A DNA stretch of 36,762 nucleotides from Desulfobacterales bacterium (GCA_030066135.1 JASJCD010000008.1:1-36762); one strand, 5' to 3'. Positions 15,770 through 24,134 are shown, counted from the stretch's first letter. Notes: generated from the sequence alone by a model not told the origin. Program-made: numbers and translations.

Positions 15770-18373
15770 CTACAGGGGGAGATGCTTCATGCATTTCCGG
15801 ATACCTTCCAGATGCGCCTCCAGCGGATCCGAATCTTCCCGCCCGCGTATACCGTTCTTGAGACAGTAATCCACTGCGTTGAGGTAGTTGATCTTGGAGA
15901 GGGCCTCTTTGTAGACGACCTCCTGCCGCTTGTACATCTTGGCGCCCAGGCTCTGGATCTGTTTGAGACGCTGGGGCGCCTCGTGCTTATCGGCGGCGGT
16001 CTTCTGGAAATACCGCAGCACCACCCGGTAGGACTCGAAGAGCGGCGAAAGAAAACCGGCGAAGCACTTGAGCTTGCGATAGCCTTCCGAGGTCAGATTA
16101 TAAGCCTCCGGCAGCGAGGGGTGGGGGACGACGATGGCGTCCTCCATGAAGGCTTTGAGCGTTTTGCGCGCAATGGCATCCGGGACCGCATCGTCACCCA
16201 GGCTGAATTCATTCTGAAACAAGTGTTGCTGGAATTCAAAGCGGGCTCTCAGATCCCGCGAGGTGAACTGGAAGGCATCGGCCGCCAGAATCGAAATCGC
16301 GGTCAGGGCGGCGGGCACGAACGGTGCAATACAGTTATTCTTGTAGTAATCGAGGGCACTGCGTTTGGCCGGATTGACCTGATAATGTCGGGCATTGCCG
16401 CCCGCCCGATCCTGGGTGCGGAAAGGTTTGATATACTTCTGCTGGACGAAATGCTTCAGGATACGGTCGACGGCGTTCCCGACGTCATAGGCCAGGGTTT
16501 CCGCACGGGTGACCTGGCGCGCATCGAGGTAAGTCATGAAGGTATCGACATACGCATCGACCTGATCCTGGCTGATGATTTTGTGGGGGCGGTTGAGAAG
16601 GGCCGCCGCCACGATGGCCTGCGGCGTCACCACGGTCTCGCGGTCGATGGCCTGCAGGACGCGGTTGCCCAGATCACGCGTCAGGCTGCGCAGTTCCTTG
16701 CTGCGCATGTCGCGCACGCGGACCCCGTAAGCATTCTCCAGGTCCCGCAGGCGAAGCGGCTCGCAGAACTTGATGTAAATGCGGCCAAAACGTTTTTTGA
16801 GCAGGCGCCGGGCCCGGAAAAACTGACCGAAGGACTCCGGCGCCTTCTGGCCGCCCTCGACTTCATGGATATAGGCCCCTTCCTCGGGAACCCGGTCGTA
16901 GCCGACGTAGATCGGAACGAAGGTCAGATGTTCGCACGCCCCCTGGTGGACAGCATTCAGAATGATCGAAAGCATGCCCAGCTTGGGCAGCAGCAGCTTG
17001 CCGTTGCGGCTGCGGGTGCCCTCGATGAAGACTTCGATATTGAAACCCTGCCCCAGGAGCATGCGGATGTACTCGGAGAAGACTTTGGCGTAGAACACAG
17101 CGCCCGAAAACGAGCGGCGCACGAAAAAGGCGCCCACCCGCCGGAAAAAGGGCCCCACCGGCCAGAAGGCCAGATTGCTGCCGGCAAAGATATGCGGGCA
17201 GGGCATGTTGTTGCGCCCCATCAGGTAGGACAGCACCAGGTAGTCGATATGGCTCTTGTGGCAGGGAATCAGTACCAGGGGCCCCTCGCGCGAAGCCCGG
17301 CGGGCGGCGTTGAAACCCTCGCTGTTGAAGGAAAGCCCGTCGAACATGGCGTTGAGCAGGCCGTGCACCAGTCCCAGGCCCACTTGGACCACCCAGGGGT
17401 TGGGGCGGGCCGCAATCTCGTCCACATATTTGAGCGCCTCCCGGTGCACCTGGGGGATGCTTTTCTTGCGCCGCCGGGCGTAGGATTGCATGAACTGCTG
17501 CAGACGGTCATTGGTCAGGATGTGCTGGCGAATTTCTTCGGCCGGTTTGAGAATCGGGCCGGTAATGCTCTGGCGATGGCGCGTGATGCGGTCGAGCAAC
17601 TGGTGGCGCAGGACGAGCGCGGCCTGGCCCTGGCCCTCATCGCGGGCCGCCAGATCGGCCCGAAAGGCGCGGATACTCACCGGTTCGGATATCTCCACCA
17701 GAATTTTTTCGGGGGCGAATATCATTTTCCACAGCCGTCGCAACAGTCCCGGGTTGGGGTCGGAGCCCATAAACGGTGCTTTGTGGGTCATCACCGGGCC
17801 GGTCGTATAGAATATGAGCTGGGGCACCAGCCATATGGGTCGCTCGATCTGGTCCTGCAGCGCGATCAGGAATGCCAGCGGGTCGGTTTTGGACTGGACG
17901 TAGCGCCGGTAGAATTCATTGCTTTCCACCAAAGAAAGCATGGCGCAGCGCCCGTTTCGCAGTTCCCGGGCCAGATAGCCGCCGTCAAAGGGATCCGGCC
18001 GGCGGAAACGGCGCAGCAAGAGATCCAGATGGGCCAGAAAAATACGCCCCAGACGGATCAGGGGCTGAAAGCAATAGGAGCGGTAAAAAAAACCGATTTC
18101 CGGGCAGGGCAGGCCGGCCCGGTGGTAGAAGGCGTGAAAAAAAAGCCGCTCCAGGCGGCTTTTGTGTTTGGTGACATAGACCACCACGGCATCCTGGGGG
18201 AGACGGCGCAGGATCTCGGTCTGGTCTTTCTCGATGGTCACATGGGAGAACAGAAGCCGGAGCAGGATGGCCGGGAGCCGTCCGAGGCGCGCCGGCAGAA
18301 ACCAGCTGAAATGGTCATGGGTTTGCTGTAGGAGCCTGTTGATCAGGCCCGGGGGCGTTGATTGGCGTGTCAT
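15770..18373 (-). CDS. plsB: Glycerol-3-phosphate O-acyltransferase, PlsB type
   Basis: 867 residues, close to E. coli PlsB (807). It acylates sn-glycerol 3-phosphate at position 1 at the inner membrane, the first step of phospholipid synthesis. The four acyltransferase motifs are in order: HKSHIDYLVLSY (catalytic His and Asp), GAFFVRRSF, FIEGTRSRNGK and FVPIYVGYDRV. A long N-terminal region and a helical C-terminal region, both typical of PlsB, flank them. It starts 3 nt after the PRPP synthetase stop, so the two are translated together. It has no good ribosome site of its own. The large plus-strand open frame across this gene is a GC-rich shadow. Confidence 0.93.
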   Translation of the reverse strand: MTRQSTPPGLINRLLQQTHDHFSWFLPARLGRLPAILLRLLFSHVTIEKDQTEILRRLPQDAVVVYVTKHKSRLERLFFHAFYHRAGLPCPEIGFFYRSYCFQPLIRLGRIFLAHLDLLLRRFRRPDPFDGGYLARELRNGRCAMLSLVESNEFYRRYVQSKTDPLAFLIALQDQIERPIWLVPQLIFYTTGPVMTHKAPFMGSDPNPGLLRRLWKMIFAPEKILVEISEPVSIRAFRADLAARDEGQGQAALVLRHQLLDRITRHRQSITGPILKPAEEIRQHILTNDRLQQFMQSYARRRKKSIPQVHREALKYVDEIAARPNPWVVQVGLGLVHGLLNAMFDGLSFNSEGFNAARRASREGPLVLIPCHKSHIDYLVLSYLMGRNNMPCPHIFAGSNLAFWPVGPFFRRVGAFFVRRSFSGAVFYAKVFSEYIRMLLGQGFNIEVFIEGTRSRNGKLLLPKLGMLSIILNAVHQGACEHLTFVPIYVGYDRVPEEGAYIHEVEGGQKAPESFGQFFRARRLLKKRFGRIYIKFCEPLRLRDLENAYGVRVRDMRSKELRSLTRDLGNRVLQAIDRETVVTPQAIVAAALLNRPHKIISQDQVDAYVDTFMTYLDARQVTRAETLAYDVGNAVDRILKHFVQQKYIKPFRTQDRAGGNARHYQVNPAKRSALDYYKNNCIAPFVPAALTAISILAADAFQFTSRDLRARFEFQQHLFQNEFSLGDDAVPDAIARKTLKAFMEDAIVVPHPSLPEAYNLTSEGYRKLKCFAGFLSPLFESYRVVLRYFQKTAADKHEAPQRLKQIQSLGAKMYKRQEVVYKEALSKINYLNAVDYCLKNGIRGREDSDPLEAHLEGIRKCMKHLPL

Positions 18374-18376
18374 GGT

Positions 18377-19303
18377 CTATAATAATTCCTGCCCGTCTTC
18401 CATCAACAAGCGGGCAATCGTATCGCCCAGGGAAAGAATTTCAAAAGGCGGCCGGGACTGCAGATCGGCCGCCGTGCGCGGCACGGAATCCGTAATCCAG
18501 AAATGTTCGAATCCGGCGGTCAGAAACGGCTGCCAGGCTGCATCGGGGAAAACGCCGTGGGTCACATAGGCGCTTACGGCCGCAGCCTTTTGCTCGACAA
18601 GCGCCCGTCGGCACTCCAGCAGGGTTCCGCCGCTCATGGCCAGATCGTCGACGATCACCACGTGCCGGCCGGCCGGATCCCCTTCCCGGATGCTGATGCG
18701 CCGCTGGCGGCCCTCGCGGAGCTTGTGACATACGATCAGCGGGTATGCCTCGAACCAGCGCCCAAAGCGCTTCCAGGCCCCTTCGTCCGGGAAAGCGATT
18801 GCCGGTTTTGCGAGGGTCGCCAATCGATCGCGCAGCAGGGGCACGCCGGACTCCAGACGGGGGATCACCTGGTCGGAAAAATAAAAGCGCTCCTGCAGGG
18901 CGTGTATATCGAATATAATGACCTGCGTCGGTCCCGAAAGGGTCATGGGCACCCCGGAAATCATTTTGGCCAGGGTGGCGGCCGTGGCAATCTGGCCGTC
19001 ACGGTCGACCCGCTCCATCGTTCCGGTGGGGTAGTACGGCAGCACCACCTTGAAGGAGCGCACCGCATAGCGGGGGATTTCATAGATGGCCGACAGCTGG
19101 GTGAATATATCCCCCGGGGTGTCGAAGGCCGCCAGGAAAGCCAGATGATGGTTGCGAATGCTTTCTATGTTTTCAACCAGCACGTTCGGAAAACCGTCCG
19201 CAAAAGTATCCCAGCGGATGCGCACCGTCTGGATTTGATCATGCGAAGCGGCAATGCGGGCGGCCAGCGCACTCATCTGCGGGCAGGCCAGCAGGGTGAT
19301 CAT
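18377..19303 (-). CDS. Ribose-phosphate pyrophosphokinase, plant class II-like
   Basis: A 308-residue PRPP synthetase that joins ribose 5-phosphate and ATP pyrophosphate. The PRPP loop is VVIVDDLAMSGGTLLE. Diagnostic blocks WDTFADGFPN, YPTGTMERVDRDGQIATA, IIFDIHALQERFYFSDQV, FPDEGAWKRF and AYVTHGVFP closely follow plant PRS3/PRS4 proteins. Those form the phosphate-independent class II, which differs from the bacterial Prs in the ATP-binding and allosteric parts. The usual bacterial FDNLYAS-type and RYARQD motifs are absent. ATG 19303 has GGAGG eight nt upstream. It heads the plsB operon. That a bacterium carries this class near a plant-type FabI is notable; a second, ordinary prs may lie elsewhere. 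Confidence 0.85.
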   Translation of the reverse strand: MITLLACPQMSALAARIAASHDQIQTVRIRWDTFADGFPNVLVENIESIRNHHLAFLAAFDTPGDIFTQLSAIYEIPRYAVRSFKVVLPYYPTGTMERVDRDGQIATAATLAKMISGVPMTLSGPTQVIIFDIHALQERFYFSDQVIPRLESGVPLLRDRLATLAKPAIAFPDEGAWKRFGRWFEAYPLIVCHKLREGRQRRISIREGDPAGRHVVIVDDLAMSGGTLLECRRALVEQKAAAVSAYVTHGVFPDAAWQPFLTAGFEHFWITDSVPRTAADLQSRPPFEILSLGDTIARLLMEDGQELL

Positions 19304-19350
19304 GGTTTGGCCTCCATATCGGTCTGAAGGAATTGGTGCCGGGCGGGCCG

Positions 19351-19683
19351 TTAGTCTCCGGCCGGCAGATAGTCCTCGCGGACGGGTGTGAAAACCTCCA
19401 CCGCGATCGAATCTTCAAGGACAATAGCGCCGTGGTCCACCTCGCCCGGAATACACCAGCTGTCGCCCGGCCGGACCGCATGCGTCTGTGCGCCGATGGT
19501 CAGTTCCATGCGGCCGGCCACGAGATAGCCCGTCTGCTCGTGGGGGTGCCGGTGCAGCGGCAGCTCGGCGCCCGCTTGCAGGCGAAACTCCGCCATAAGG
19601 GTGTGCGCCCCGTAAACAGTGGTTTTCATGCGGATCTTGTCGATGACGTCCTGATAGCCTTCGCGACTGCCCGGTGTGAACAT
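19351..19683 (-). CDS. Small cupin-domain protein
   Basis: 110 residues, a single cupin barrel. Motif 1 is LPLHRHPHEQTGYLVAGRMEL, with three His and a Gln placed for a metal site. Motif 2 is PGDSWCIPGEVDHGA, giving the last His. No transporter, DNA-binding or catalytic extension is present, so the ligand and reaction are unknown. ATG 19683 has AGAGGA upstream. It lies 47 nt before the PRPP synthetase in the same direction and may be the first gene of the plsB operon. Confidence 0.85.
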   Translation of the reverse strand: MFTPGSREGYQDVIDKIRMKTTVYGAHTLMAEFRLQAGAELPLHRHPHEQTGYLVAGRMELTIGAQTHAVRPGDSWCIPGEVDHGAIVLEDSIAVEVFTPVREDYLPAGD

Positions 19684-19832
19684 GGGATCCTCTCTATTCG
19701 CGCGTCCTGGCGGTGACGCCGCAGTTCGGCGGCACGGCGGGCTCAGGGTAGCAAAAGATCTCGGGGACAACAAGCAGCGGCCGAAGCGCCGTTTTGATGC
19801 CGCTGCGGATCTTGGCCTGGGAATTGAATCGG

Positions 19833-20645
19833 CTAAACGCGCACCACACGCGTGGCGCATATGCGATCGTGCAGGGTCCGCTTCTCGCCGTCGAAAGCGG
19901 CCATGATGTATCCGAGCAGAAGCAGCATGCCACTCAGAAACTCGGCCAGATAGCGCCCCAGAGCCCGCAGATAGCTGATCGAACGGCCGTCGGCCGCCAC
20001 TACGCGGAGGCCGCAGGCCATCTTGCCCGGTGTGGCCCCGAACCTTCCCAGAAATAAGGTCGTGTAGGCCGCGCCGAACGCCTGATAGATGGCCTGGAGT
20101 AAAAATGAGTCGGCCGGCGAGGCGTCGCCGCCATCCATTCCTCCCGCGGCCAGGATAAAGACGAGACCGGTGACCAGATTGATGCCCACGAGAATCAGCA
20201 AATCGATAAGCTTGGCGCCGAAACGGACCCAGAAACCCGCATAGACCGGACCGCTGCGAACATTTACGCCCGCGCGCAGCTTCTGGATAAAAAGCGGTTT
20301 GCAGTCACTGCAGATAATGGCATCGTCGAAGCGGATCAAATCGGCGGCCGCAGCGGCGCGGCCGCATTCGGAGCATGTGGCCGCAGTCGACCCGTCTGTG
20401 GGGATAGGGGACGGCATTGTCCACCCACTTGGTGCCGCCTCGTTCGCCGGGGCCGTCGAGGCCTCGGCCCCCGGATCGGGCGATGGCGCGCCCCTGACGA
20501 ATTGCTGCAGGGGCTGCCAGGCCGACATGTCTTGTCGACGAACCTGGGTAGCCGCGCCGATCGATCCGGACTTGAAAAGCGCCTTGAGATCGCCGGCGCT
20601 GACCGGTCCGATTTCCTGCCCGTTGTGGCGATAGAACCATTCCAT
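19833..20645 (-). CDS. GYF_2 - zinc ribbon - RDD membrane protein
   Basis: 270 residues with three parts. Residues 1-50 are a GYF_2 domain (MEWFYRHNGQEIGPVSAGDL to MSAWQPLQQF), a peptide-recognition fold. A Pro/Ala-rich linker leads to a four-Cys ribbon (CSECGRA to CSDCK, about 93-120). The C-terminal half is an RDD domain of three to four helices with the defining YAGFWVRFGAKLIDLLIL start, GRFGATPGKMACGLRVV and TLHDRICATRVV end. ATG 20645 has AGGAG seven nt upstream. RDD proteins sit in the inner membrane and some act as Na+/H+ antiporters, but this combination has no assigned role. The soluble part would face the cytosol. Confidence 0.85.
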   Translation of the reverse strand: MEWFYRHNGQEIGPVSAGDLKALFKSGSIGAATQVRRQDMSAWQPLQQFVRGAPSPDPGAEASTAPANEAAPSGWTMPSPIPTDGSTAATCSECGRAAAAADLIRFDDAIICSDCKPLFIQKLRAGVNVRSGPVYAGFWVRFGAKLIDLLILVGINLVTGLVFILAAGGMDGGDASPADSFLLQAIYQAFGAAYTTLFLGRFGATPGKMACGLRVVAADGRSISYLRALGRYLAEFLSGMLLLLGYIMAAFDGEKRTLHDRICATRVVRV

Positions 20646-21051
20646 GCAAAGCTCCTGGAGGTATCTGTGTTTCAGCGGCAGCGTCATGGTTGCCGGGTTG
20701 CGGCACCCGAACCCGCCAACTGCTGCAACCCGGGCGCAAACCTGGCGGGCCCATGCCGCGCCGATACACAATCCCACTTTCTCGGCACGGTTTCAAGACC
20801 ACGGCCTGAAGCCCGCTTTGGCCCATCTTGCGCCCAAGCGCAATGCCATCCCAATGCGGTTGGGAACACAACGGGCGCGAGCATCACGCCGGGCAGGCAG
20901 GGCAGAAGCCCTGGTGCGGGACGGTCGAGGCCGCAGCCAGGTCTGAATGCGGGGCAGACCGATTTGCCCCTGGGAGGGGTCATGGTTAATATAACTTTTA
21001 CCGCCCATTTGACGGGCGCTGACAACCCTAGCCTGAACAAAGGAAAATTCA
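20646..21051. other. Intergenic region without recognised gene
   Basis: About 400 nt. Open frames on both strands here have no start signal, no family resemblance and biased composition, so I call none. A hairpin GGGGCA/TGCCCC with an 8-nt loop occupies 20951-20970. An AT-rich TATAAC at 20990-20995 may be the -10 of the small gene that begins at 21052; its -35 is unclear. The promoter of the GYF/RDD gene should also lie at the left end. Confidence 0.4.
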
Positions 21052-21222
21052 ATGAACAATATATGTATTGTTATCGCTGTCGGTCTGCTGATCGCGTTCA
21101 CAGCCGTCAACCTTTTTTTTCCTTACGCGCTGCTCGTGCTGGCGCTTTTCATACCCTTGGGGTTTGCCTGCAAGGTGATCGGCCGGTCATCCAAGAAAGA
21201 GTGTCCCCTGGGGTTTTGCTGA
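21052..21222 (+). CDS. 56-residue two-helix membrane protein
   Basis: A short gene starting ATG 21052 with AAAGGA seven nt upstream and ending TGA 21222. The product begins MNNICIVIAVGLLIAFTAVN, then a short turn and a second hydrophobic segment (YALLVLALFIPLGFACKVI), and ends with a basic, Cys-containing tail (GRSSKKECPLGFC). Two membrane helices with both ends on one side are predicted, and the positive tail suggests they face the cytosol. No family is recognised. It stands alone between the GYF/RDD and transglutaminase-like genes, both on the other strand. The good ribosome site and strong hydrophobic pattern support a real gene. Confidence 0.6.
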   Translation: MNNICIVIAVGLLIAFTAVNLFFPYALLVLALFIPLGFACKVIGRSSKKECPLGFC

Positions 21223-21338
21223 CGCCCTCAGGGCCAACAGGTAAATTAAGATTATCGATCCAGGGCGGCGGGAAATGGCGAGAAAGCGAAGCCAAACTTA
21301 GGGCGCTGGATTGATTAATTTGGGGAATGGTTCGAAGT

Positions 21339-21950
21339 TCAGGCCGCCGCCTGCTGGCGATGCATGTTGATCTTGAGTAGCGCCAACGCCTTCTCCCGGG
21401 CGGCCAGAACGGTTTTCAAAGTTACACCGGCCCATTCGGGTCGGGTGAGGATCTGCTCCTGCAGAGCCTGGCGATAGATACGGTATTCGTCTTTGGGCGA
21501 GATGTCAGGCGCCACGTTGCGGGTGAACAGAAAATCGTCGATGGGGCCGTTCTTGCCGTTGTGGTTGCCTTCGGTCAAGTCTACGCGGTAGCGGTCGCAG
21601 ACCAGAAAACAGTGCACCACCGGAATCGCCCTCAAGCCGTATTCGCGGCAGATTGAATCCGCCCCGGTGACCAGGCGGTCCGTCATGGCGTAGATCCCGA
21701 TGCATTTGTCGATCGGCAGCCCCAGTTCCTTGGCCAGCAGGCCGACCGCCATGTGCTTCGTGGTGCAGGTGCCGAAGCCTTCCTTGAAAAGAATCAGGGG
21801 ATCGTCCTTGCTGCTGTTGTACCCGTAGGGCATCTGGTGCACGTGGCGGCAGGCAGCCAGGAAAGTCTGCAGGCCTTCAGCCTGAAAGCGCCGCGATACC
21901 GGACCGGCGTCAAAAAGGTCTTTGTCGGGCAGTTTTCCGATGGGATCCAT
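21339..21950 (-). CDS. Transglutaminase-like cysteine-protease-fold protein
   Basis: 203 residues, cytosolic by sequence. It shows a transglutaminase-type Cys-His-Asp order: Cys in KEGFGTCTTKHMAVGLLAKELG, His in IPVVHCFLVCD and Asp in YRVDLTEGNHNG. The first block is the classic Cys at the head of a helix. Full domain length is short, as in the bacterial minimal transglutaminase-like proteins. ATG 21950 has GAGGAG seven nt upstream. No partner gene is adjacent and the substrate is unknown; it could be an amidase, a peptidase or an inactive relative. Confidence 0.65.
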   Translation of the reverse strand: MDPIGKLPDKDLFDAGPVSRRFQAEGLQTFLAACRHVHQMPYGYNSSKDDPLILFKEGFGTCTTKHMAVGLLAKELGLPIDKCIGIYAMTDRLVTGADSICREYGLRAIPVVHCFLVCDRYRVDLTEGNHNGKNGPIDDFLFTRNVAPDISPKDEYRIYRQALQEQILTRPEWAGVTLKTVLAAREKALALLKINMHRQQAAA

Positions 21951-22074
21951 TCCGTCTCCTCGTGGTCTTATCACATACCGTTCCGGGCCATGGTGATGGG
22001 ACTTCCATAAACCTTAAACGTTAGTAAATGATTATGCCTGCCGCCGGTGTCAACCTGCCAGGCGTGTTCCTTTG

Positions 22075-22479
22075 TCAGTGCCCGGGCGGCGGATGAAAAC
22101 GTCTCCCCCGCTTTCTGAACCGCTCCTCCAGCTCGGCCTGAAAGGCATCCAGTTTGACCTGCTGTGCCGGTGTAAGCTCCTCGCGGATTTCCGCAAAACT
22201 CTGCGCCATAAAAGTCTGCAGGGACTGGCGGTGCCGACGGAACTGCTCACGCGCTTTTTGATGGCGTCGGTCCACGATGGCCGCCACCCGCACCTTCTGC
22301 TCGGCGGTCAGGTCCAGCTTGCGCTCCAGCCGTTTCATGATGAAGGCTTTGCGCCCTTCGGGATCGCGCGCACCGAAAGGCGGACCGTGTTTGAGCGCCA
22401 TGCCGGTGCCAACGACCCCGGTCAATACACCCAGGATAAATACCAGTACGATCGCGGTAATAATTTTCCAGCGTTTCAT
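22075..22479 (-). CDS. Membrane-anchored Spy/CpxP-like (CnrX-like) periplasmic sensor
   Basis: 134 residues. An N-terminal hydrophobic helix (IITAIVLVFILGVLTGVVG) with no clear signal-peptidase site probably anchors it in the inner membrane. The rest is a helical hairpin domain with two LTxxQ motifs (LDLTAEQKVRV and ELTPAQQVKL), the hallmark of the Spy/CpxP/ZraP/CnrX metal-resistance fold. A His-rich C-terminus (HPPPGH) and H31 just after the helix could bind metal. It lies 8 nt downstream of the short anti-sigma gene, as CnrX sits with CnrY. The family is confident; a sensor role is inference from anchoring and gene order. Confidence 0.82.
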   Translation of the reverse strand: MKRWKIITAIVLVFILGVLTGVVGTGMALKHGPPFGARDPEGRKAFIMKRLERKLDLTAEQKVRVAAIVDRRHQKAREQFRRHRQSLQTFMAQSFAEIREELTPAQQVKLDAFQAELEERFRKRGRRFHPPPGH

Positions 22480-22487
22480 AGCCTCAC

Positions 22488-22805
22488 CTAAAGCAGCAGG
22501 ATTTGCACCATGTCGGCGGCTTCGTTTTCATAGCTGAGCATCGACCAGGCCGCATCCGGTGCAAAGTCGAGGTTGACTGCCACCACGGCCAGAACGGCTA
22601 TCAGGGCGCCGGCCACCGGGGCCAGCCGCCAGAAGAGGCGGTCCAGAAACACCCCCGGCGATGCGGCCTCGAATGCCGCCAGGTGACGGACACGGCGCAT
22701 CAGCGCCTGGGGATCCGCCGCCGGGGCGGGCGCGGCCGCCCGCTGGCGATAGGCCTGCTTGAGGACCTTCTGCAGCTTTGTTTCCGAGGTTGGTTTGGGG
22801 CCCAT
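22488..22805 (-). CDS. Short transmembrane anti-sigma factor candidate
   Basis: 105 residues: a cytosolic N-terminal segment of about 57 residues, one membrane helix (LAPVAGALIAVLAVVAVNL, about 60-80) and a short periplasmic tail. No ZAS zinc motif is present, so it is not a classical zinc anti-sigma. The size and layout match CnrY-type anti-sigma factors, in which the short cytosolic part clamps the ECF sigma. It follows the ECF gene by 43 nt and precedes the Spy-like sensor by 8 nt. The anti-sigma role rests on topology and operon position, not on clear sequence similarity. Confidence 0.65.
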   Translation of the reverse strand: MGPKPTSETKLQKVLKQAYRQRAAAPAPAADPQALMRRVRHLAAFEAASPGVFLDRLFWRLAPVAGALIAVLAVVAVNLDFAPDAAWSMLSYENEAADMVQILLL

Positions 22806-22848
22806 CCTGTTCTTCTCCCTGTCAACCGGCGAACTTCCCCTGGCCGGG

Positions 22849-23478
22849 TTAAGATTCCAGCAACAGCCGGTTGATTTTCTTCCGGGCCCGGTGGGCCCGC
22901 ACTTTTACGTTGGCCGCGCTCCAGCCCAGCAAACCGGCAGCCTCCTTGACGGCAAGCCCCTCGAGATAGACCAGTTCGAGCACCATCCGGTCCTTCGGGC
23001 TCAGCCGGTCCAGGGCCCAGGCCAGGATCTCGCGGGCTTCGCGCTGCTGCCCCAGCGCCTCCCAATCGTCCCGGGAGCGATCGGCCAGGCTGTTTTCGAG
23101 CCATTCCCGGTGCGCCTCCGACAGCCGGCTCAAGGGGATTTCCCGATGGCGGTACTGCCGCCGCCAGAAATCATAACAGGTGCGCACGGCAATGGTGGCC
23201 AGCCAGCGGCGGAAGCTGGATTTGGCCTTCCAGCCGGCCAGCGACTGGAAGGCCCGTACGAAAGCATCCTGAACGTTCTCCGCCACCCGATCGCCGGGCA
23301 CATGCCGCCGGACGATGGCGGTGACATGCCCCTGGTATCGGGTGAACAGGTGTTCAAAGGCGTTCACGTCGCCGCCCAGAACCCGGTCGACCACGTCCTG
23401 GTCTTCCTGCTTGTGATCCACCGGAGAGCGCATGGTTTTCGGCCGCGGTTTTCGATTGAGGACCTGAGATGTCGACAT
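22849..23478 (-). CDS. ECF-type RNA polymerase sigma factor
   Basis: 209 residues. Region 2 (about 28-100) includes FEHLFTRYQGHVTAIVRRHV, then DRVAENVQDAFVRAF and SSFRRWLATIAVRTCYDFWRR, the -10 recognition and melting part. Region 4 (about 150-205) has LSPKDRMVLELVYLEGLAVKEAAGLLGWSAANVKVRAHRARK, the -35 helix-turn-helix. There is no region 1.1 or 3, so it is an ECF. It starts 9 nt after the upstream Spy-like gene, with GGAG close before ATG 23478; an internal ATG at codon 16 is an alternative. Its likely target promoters are the matched pair at 24105-24204. Confidence 0.92.
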   Translation of the reverse strand: MSTSQVLNRKPRPKTMRSPVDHKQEDQDVVDRVLGGDVNAFEHLFTRYQGHVTAIVRRHVPGDRVAENVQDAFVRAFQSLAGWKAKSSFRRWLATIAVRTCYDFWRRQYRHREIPLSRLSEAHREWLENSLADRSRDDWEALGQQREAREILAWALDRLSPKDRMVLELVYLEGLAVKEAAGLLGWSAANVKVRAHRARKKINRLLLES

Positions 23479-23487
23479 CGCTCCGGT

Positions 23488-24021
23488 CTATTGGGAGGAC
23501 ACGCTTTCGGCCGGCGTGCTGAGCCAGGTATCCAGCATGGATTCCCGAACGCGGCGATGTTCACCGCGACGATTTTCGCGATTCAGGTGTTTTTCCTTGA
23601 CCCGGGCGATCTGCTCCGGTGTGAGGACCGATTTAATATCATGCATGAACTGCACCTTTAGCACCGCCATGTCCTCCATCAGCGGGGCCATCTGGCGGAA
23701 GGCCAGGCGCACTTCGTTTTCGTCGAAGCGGTCGGCTTCCATCAGCGTCCGCATCTGGGCCCGCATGGTCTGCAGGGAATCCTGGCGGGCCTCCTTTTCA
23801 GCCCGATAAACGGGTAGGATTTCTCGAATCTGGGCTTTTTGGGCATCGGTCAAATCGAGTTGCATGAGCATTTTGAGACCGCCGAACCCACCCCCGTGAC
23901 CGCCATGCCCACCGCCCCCAAATGCTTGGACCCACTGGGCACCGGTCGTGGCAGCCAGCATCAGAATAGCAGTGGCGATCACCATGATGGACCACTTTGA
24001 ACCTGAAATCGATCTATTCAT
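23488..24021 (-). CDS. Periplasmic Spy/ZraP-like protein with Gly-His-rich N-terminus
   Basis: 177 residues. A signal peptide (IMVIATAILMLAATTGAQW, likely cut after VQA) is followed by a Gly/His-rich tract (GGGGHGGHGGGFGG) that could bind metal as in ZraP. The core helical hairpin has two LTxxQ motifs (LDLTDAQKAQIREIL and SVLTPEQIARV). It is the first gene of the ECF operon and has the proposed ECF promoter about 75 nt upstream. Spy/ZraP proteins act as metal-linked periplasmic chaperones or sensors. The 5' leader contains a small CCCCGC/GCGGGG hairpin (24077-24090). Confidence 0.85.
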   Translation of the reverse strand: MNRSISGSKWSIMVIATAILMLAATTGAQWVQAFGGGGHGGHGGGFGGLKMLMQLDLTDAQKAQIREILPVYRAEKEARQDSLQTMRAQMRTLMEADRFDENEVRLAFRQMAPLMEDMAVLKVQFMHDIKSVLTPEQIARVKEKHLNRENRRGEHRRVRESMLDTWLSTPAESVSSQ

Positions 24022-24104
24022 CTGTCACTCCTTCAAGGTTTGTCAAGTTGAATGCGCTATCGGCCGACGATGCCAACCCCGCCTGCGGGGCGGCTTTGAC
24101 ATGG

Positions 24105-24134
24105 AAGTCGGTACGATCGTCGAAAAGGTTACAT
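24105..24134 (-). promoter_or_regulatory. Proposed ECF promoter of the Spy-sigma operon
   Basis: Read on the minus strand, ATGTAACC (24134-24127) is followed after exactly 16 nt by CGACTT (24110-24105). The identical pair with identical spacing faces the other way at 24175-24204. A GTAAC-type -35 and CGAC-type -10 with about 16 nt between are normal for ECF sigma factors. The transcript would start near 24098 and give a leader of about 75 nt for the Spy-like gene. Confidence 0.6.

Noticed and set aside
15689-18331. An 880-codon plus-strand open frame opposite plsB
   Set aside because: Same reason: plsB motifs are complete on the minus strand, and the shadow product is low-complexity and His/Gly/Gln-rich.
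24105-24134. An alternative ECF promoter reading with an 11-nt spacer (CGTACC as -10)
   Set aside because: The spacing is too short for an ECF promoter. The 16-nt reading with CGACTT matches the divergent copy exactly.
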